Assembly (NCBI GenBank): GCA_029378245.1
Contig: JARKIF010000471.1
Span: 1 to 15,963 of the forward strand
DNA length: 15,963 nucleotides
Direction of reading: 5' to 3'
DNA from: Roridomyces roridus
Lineage: Eukaryota; Basidiomycota; Agaricomycetes; Agaricales; Mycenaceae
The notes beneath the pieces are model-generated. The model made no database searches. It saw only the letters and a list, made by a program, of their open reading frames with translations, and was not told the DNA's origin. Of this stretch, positions 14,056 through 15,963 are shown one piece after another. Position numbers and translations under genes: made by a program. Position 1 is the stretch's first letter, and every line of letters starts with the position of its first letter.

Positions 14056-15429
14056 CTACGCGTCCAAATCAGAAATCTTGTCCACCAATTCCACTTCGAC
14101 CGAAAGCCACTCGCGCCGAAACAACTCGGGACAAAGCCTGAACTTGGGCACTTGTTCCTCTTGCTCTTGTTTCCACCTCGCAATCTCCCTCACAGCCTTG
14201 TCCGTTTCCTCCAACTCTCGTTTGCGCGGCCAGAGCACGATCGTTTGCAAAGATGGCCACGGCAACGAGCTGCGACCGAGTGTTTCTCGGAGGATGCGGG
14301 GTGTGAAGCACTGGTAGACGAGGGTCAAGGAGGAGAGGGCTGGGAAGAGGTGCACGGGAGGGGCCGATATCCTGATGTCCTCGTCGTCCAGACCCCAGTC
14401 TTCTTCGAGTTGCCTGCAAACTCTCAGGTCGTCCTTTGACCGGGTGACAAACGACAGGGAGGTCAGTGCGGGGAACCTCAACGGTTGGTTTGTCGAATTG
14501 AAGAGCAGCGCGATTTGGTCGCCATGCGTTCCGTGGAGGTCGAGGTGCGTTAGCGCGGGGGTGTTGAAGGACGAGAAGATTCGGAGGAGGGCGGCCGTGT
14601 CAGGGCCCGAGTCGTCTATGATCTTCAACTGCAGATACGTGAGGCAGTTGGAGACGATCCCGTGCTCGTACGAATAGTACAGCTCCTTGAGGTCGGCGCG
14701 GAGATGCGTCAAGGCGGGAAGCTGGATAGTTACGTCCTCGAAGATATCTGAGTCGGGGTCGACGAGTGCAGCGCCATGCCTCAGCTCGACGCGCGTGAGT
14801 GTGCTCATCCACGGCGCGTGCGAACCAAGTGAGCATCGGGTCAACGCCAACGAGCAAAGTCGGGGTGCTTCAAAGGCGAAGAAGTGCTCGAGCAGATCGT
14901 AGTTGGTGTGGCTGCCAAACATTTCGCTCAAACCCTCGAGCTCAAAGTGCTGCAGACATGGGAAATGCACGGGAGGCCCGAGAGGAGCATCCAGTGGCCA
15001 TTCAAGTTGGATGATTCTCAGACTGGCGAGTGCCGTCTTCAAGTCAAAGTACGACTCGAACTCGATGTATAGCCGCGTTATCCGCGTTATATGCGGGGTA
15101 AGATGCGAGTCCACCGCCTCCCTGCTAGTGCTTTCGCTGTGATGCACATCCAGAGTGATCGATATTTTTTGCGTCGCAGACCGCTCCAAGTAGAGGCGAG
15201 ATAGATTTATCGAGTCTTGGCTGGAAAGGTCGACGTGCACGCGCGTCCAGAGTTCGGGCGCGCTGGTTATGGCGTGTCGGAAACGACGGCAGAGTTGAGA
15301 CAGTGCTAGTTCGGTCGTGAAGAGATCGTCGGGCTGGGACTCCCAATCGGCTCTTTGCCCAGCGACTGCGATTTCCACGAGAATCTCGTTGGGAAGACGA
15401 AGGATTGGGGGTTCCTGGGTCAAGGACAC
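14056..15429 (-). CDS. F-box/LRR protein, start unresolved
   Basis: This is a continuous frame of about 457 residues. It opens with a clear F-box: ILRLPNEILVEIAVAG, then LALSQLCRRFRHAITSAPELWTRV. A long leucine-rich C-terminal part follows with repeated LTHLxL/LTSLSFV/LSSLTLV motifs. It is a probable substrate adaptor of an SCF ubiquitin ligase. The frame has no ATG before the F-box: it begins with GTG at 15429 and stays open without ATG up to a stop near 15495. A pyrimidine-rich tract ending TTGACCCAG (acceptor at 15415-15417) suggests the F-box exon really starts at 15414 and that a short first exon lies upstream. It does not closely resemble the other F-box-type gene (9827-10954). Confidence 0.8.
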   Translation of the reverse strand: MSLTQEPPILRLPNEILVEIAVAGQRADWESQPDDLFTTELALSQLCRRFRHAITSAPELWTRVHVDLSSQDSINLSRLYLERSATQKISITLDVHHSESTSREAVDSHLTPHITRITRLYIEFESYFDLKTALASLRIIQLEWPLDAPLGPPVHFPCLQHFELEGLSEMFGSHTNYDLLEHFFAFEAPRLCSLALTRCSLGSHAPWMSTLTRVELRHGAALVDPDSDIFEDVTIQLPALTHLRADLKELYYSYEHGIVSNCLTYLQLKIIDDSGPDTAALLRIFSSFNTPALTHLDLHGTHGDQIALLFNSTNQPLRFPALTSLSFVTRSKDDLRVCRQLEEDWGLDDEDIRISAPPVHLFPALSSLTLVYQCFTPRILRETLGRSSLPWPSLQTIVLWPRKRELEETDKAVREIARWKQEQEEQVPKFRLCPELFRREWLSVEVELVDKISDLDA

Positions 15430-15526
15430 GTTGAACAGGAGGAAGGAGGCAAAGTCCCCAAATGGAAGGCAGAAAGATTGGATTTTTCTTATCTAAGTAA
15501 CACGAGATTCTTTGAAGACTCTACAG

Positions 15527-15682
15527 GCCCTGCAACCTCTTCGACACGACGCGCAATCGCGGAAGAGCAAGCTCCAAAACCTCCCCACCCTCGACCTCCC
15601 GGTGCACCTCCTCCACGTCTCGCTCCAGCGGCAACAACAAGCGGCGAACAGGCTCGAATACTTCTATGAGAACTCGGGCGGC
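15527..15682 (+). CDS. Possible internal exon, coiled-coil-like
   Basis: A phase-0 segment of 52 codons bounded by a CTACAG acceptor and a GTATGT donor, with strongly C/G-ended codons. It reads ALQPLRHDAQSRKSKLQNLP, later LLHVSLQRQQQAANRLEYFY, and so is Gln/Leu-rich and probably helical. No family was recognised and no flanking exons were found. The antisense frame is also open, so the strand is uncertain. Confidence 0.25.
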
Positions 15683-15882
15683 GTATGTAGCATTGCTGGA
15701 TGAGAGTCAAAGAGCACATGGTACGGTGAATGCGGGCATTGCATACTTCCGAGCCGGACCGAAACCCATGTGTAGACCAAAAGTTCTAGACCGCGACAGA
15801 GATCACCACCGTCTGCACGCGGGGACTCGAGAGGATAATCCTGCACGTCCAAGAGCAGGGATGTCTAGTCGCTGTGCGTACC
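15664..15882 (-). CDS. Possible exon pair at window edge
   Basis: The minus-strand text DYPLESPRADGGDLCRGLEL... (15840-15664, ending in TAG) is preceded by a 41-nt candidate intron (15881-15841; GTACGC donor, GTGCAG acceptor). Upstream of it an exon reading FELIEWYSTFNTPSLTFT runs toward the window end. The join is in phase. No family was recognised. It overlaps the plus-strand exon candidate by 19 nt, so at most one is likely right. Confidence 0.2.
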
Positions 15883-15963
15883 GTGAAGGTGAGGGAGGGT
15901 GTGTTGAAGGTACTGTACCATTCGATCAATTCGAAAGGTCACAAGTCACAACCCATTTTTCAT

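Noticed and set aside
1..15963. tRNA, rRNA, CRISPR or bacterial-type operons
   Set aside because: No tRNA arm pattern, rRNA core or spaced direct repeats were seen. GT-AG introns of about 50 nt throughout mark this as fungal nuclear DNA.

Overview
The window looks like nuclear DNA of a filamentous basidiomycete, most likely a mushroom-type fungus (Agaricomycetes). Genes are dense and on both strands. They are split by introns of 45-55 nt that start GT and end AG, usually with a CTGAC-like branch site. The gene families also fit: two mushroom-style F-box/LRR proteins, a BAHD-like acyltransferase, a Sugar_tr-type MFS transporter and a basidiomycete multi-TM protein. No tRNA, rRNA, transposase, reverse transcriptase or CRISPR array was seen.

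The left two thirds is dominated by a large inverted duplication. The left arm (478-3513) and right arm (5591-8637) match end to end on opposite strands over about 3.04 kb at about 99% identity. They flank a 2,077-bp spacer that holds one spliced BAHD-like transferase gene (3879-5440, minus). Each arm carries the same convergent pair: the 3' part of an MFS sugar-transporter gene and a complete multi-TM membrane-protein gene. The right arm is probably the source, because only there does the transporter continue past the arm end to its 5' exons (to 9237), and only there is the membrane-protein gene intact. In the left arm both genes are broken by about 19 small indels and about 11 substitutions. 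Both transporter copies share one in-frame TAG, at codon 266 of an otherwise perfect 8-exon, 513-residue model.

Right of the duplication are the transporter promoter, a small hypothetical plus-strand ORF (9457-9783) and an F-box-type gene (9827-10954, minus). From 11.1 to 12.65 kb there is little: a TATA box with a short spliced ORF, and a diverged tandem repeat.

The right end holds a divergent pair. One member is the tiny ribosomal protein eL41 gene (13644-13770, plus, with a 5'-UTR intron and an intron inside its last sense codon). The other is a minus-strand gene resembling the Pol I factor Rrn9 (12658-13473), whose reading frame needs four single-base corrections. A second F-box/LRR gene (14056-15429, minus) and two weak exon candidates close the window.

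Single-base indels are frequent, both between the arms and in the Rrn9-like gene. Consensus errors must be ruled out before the broken genes are treated as true pseudogenes. The inverted duplication itself is the most noteworthy structure.
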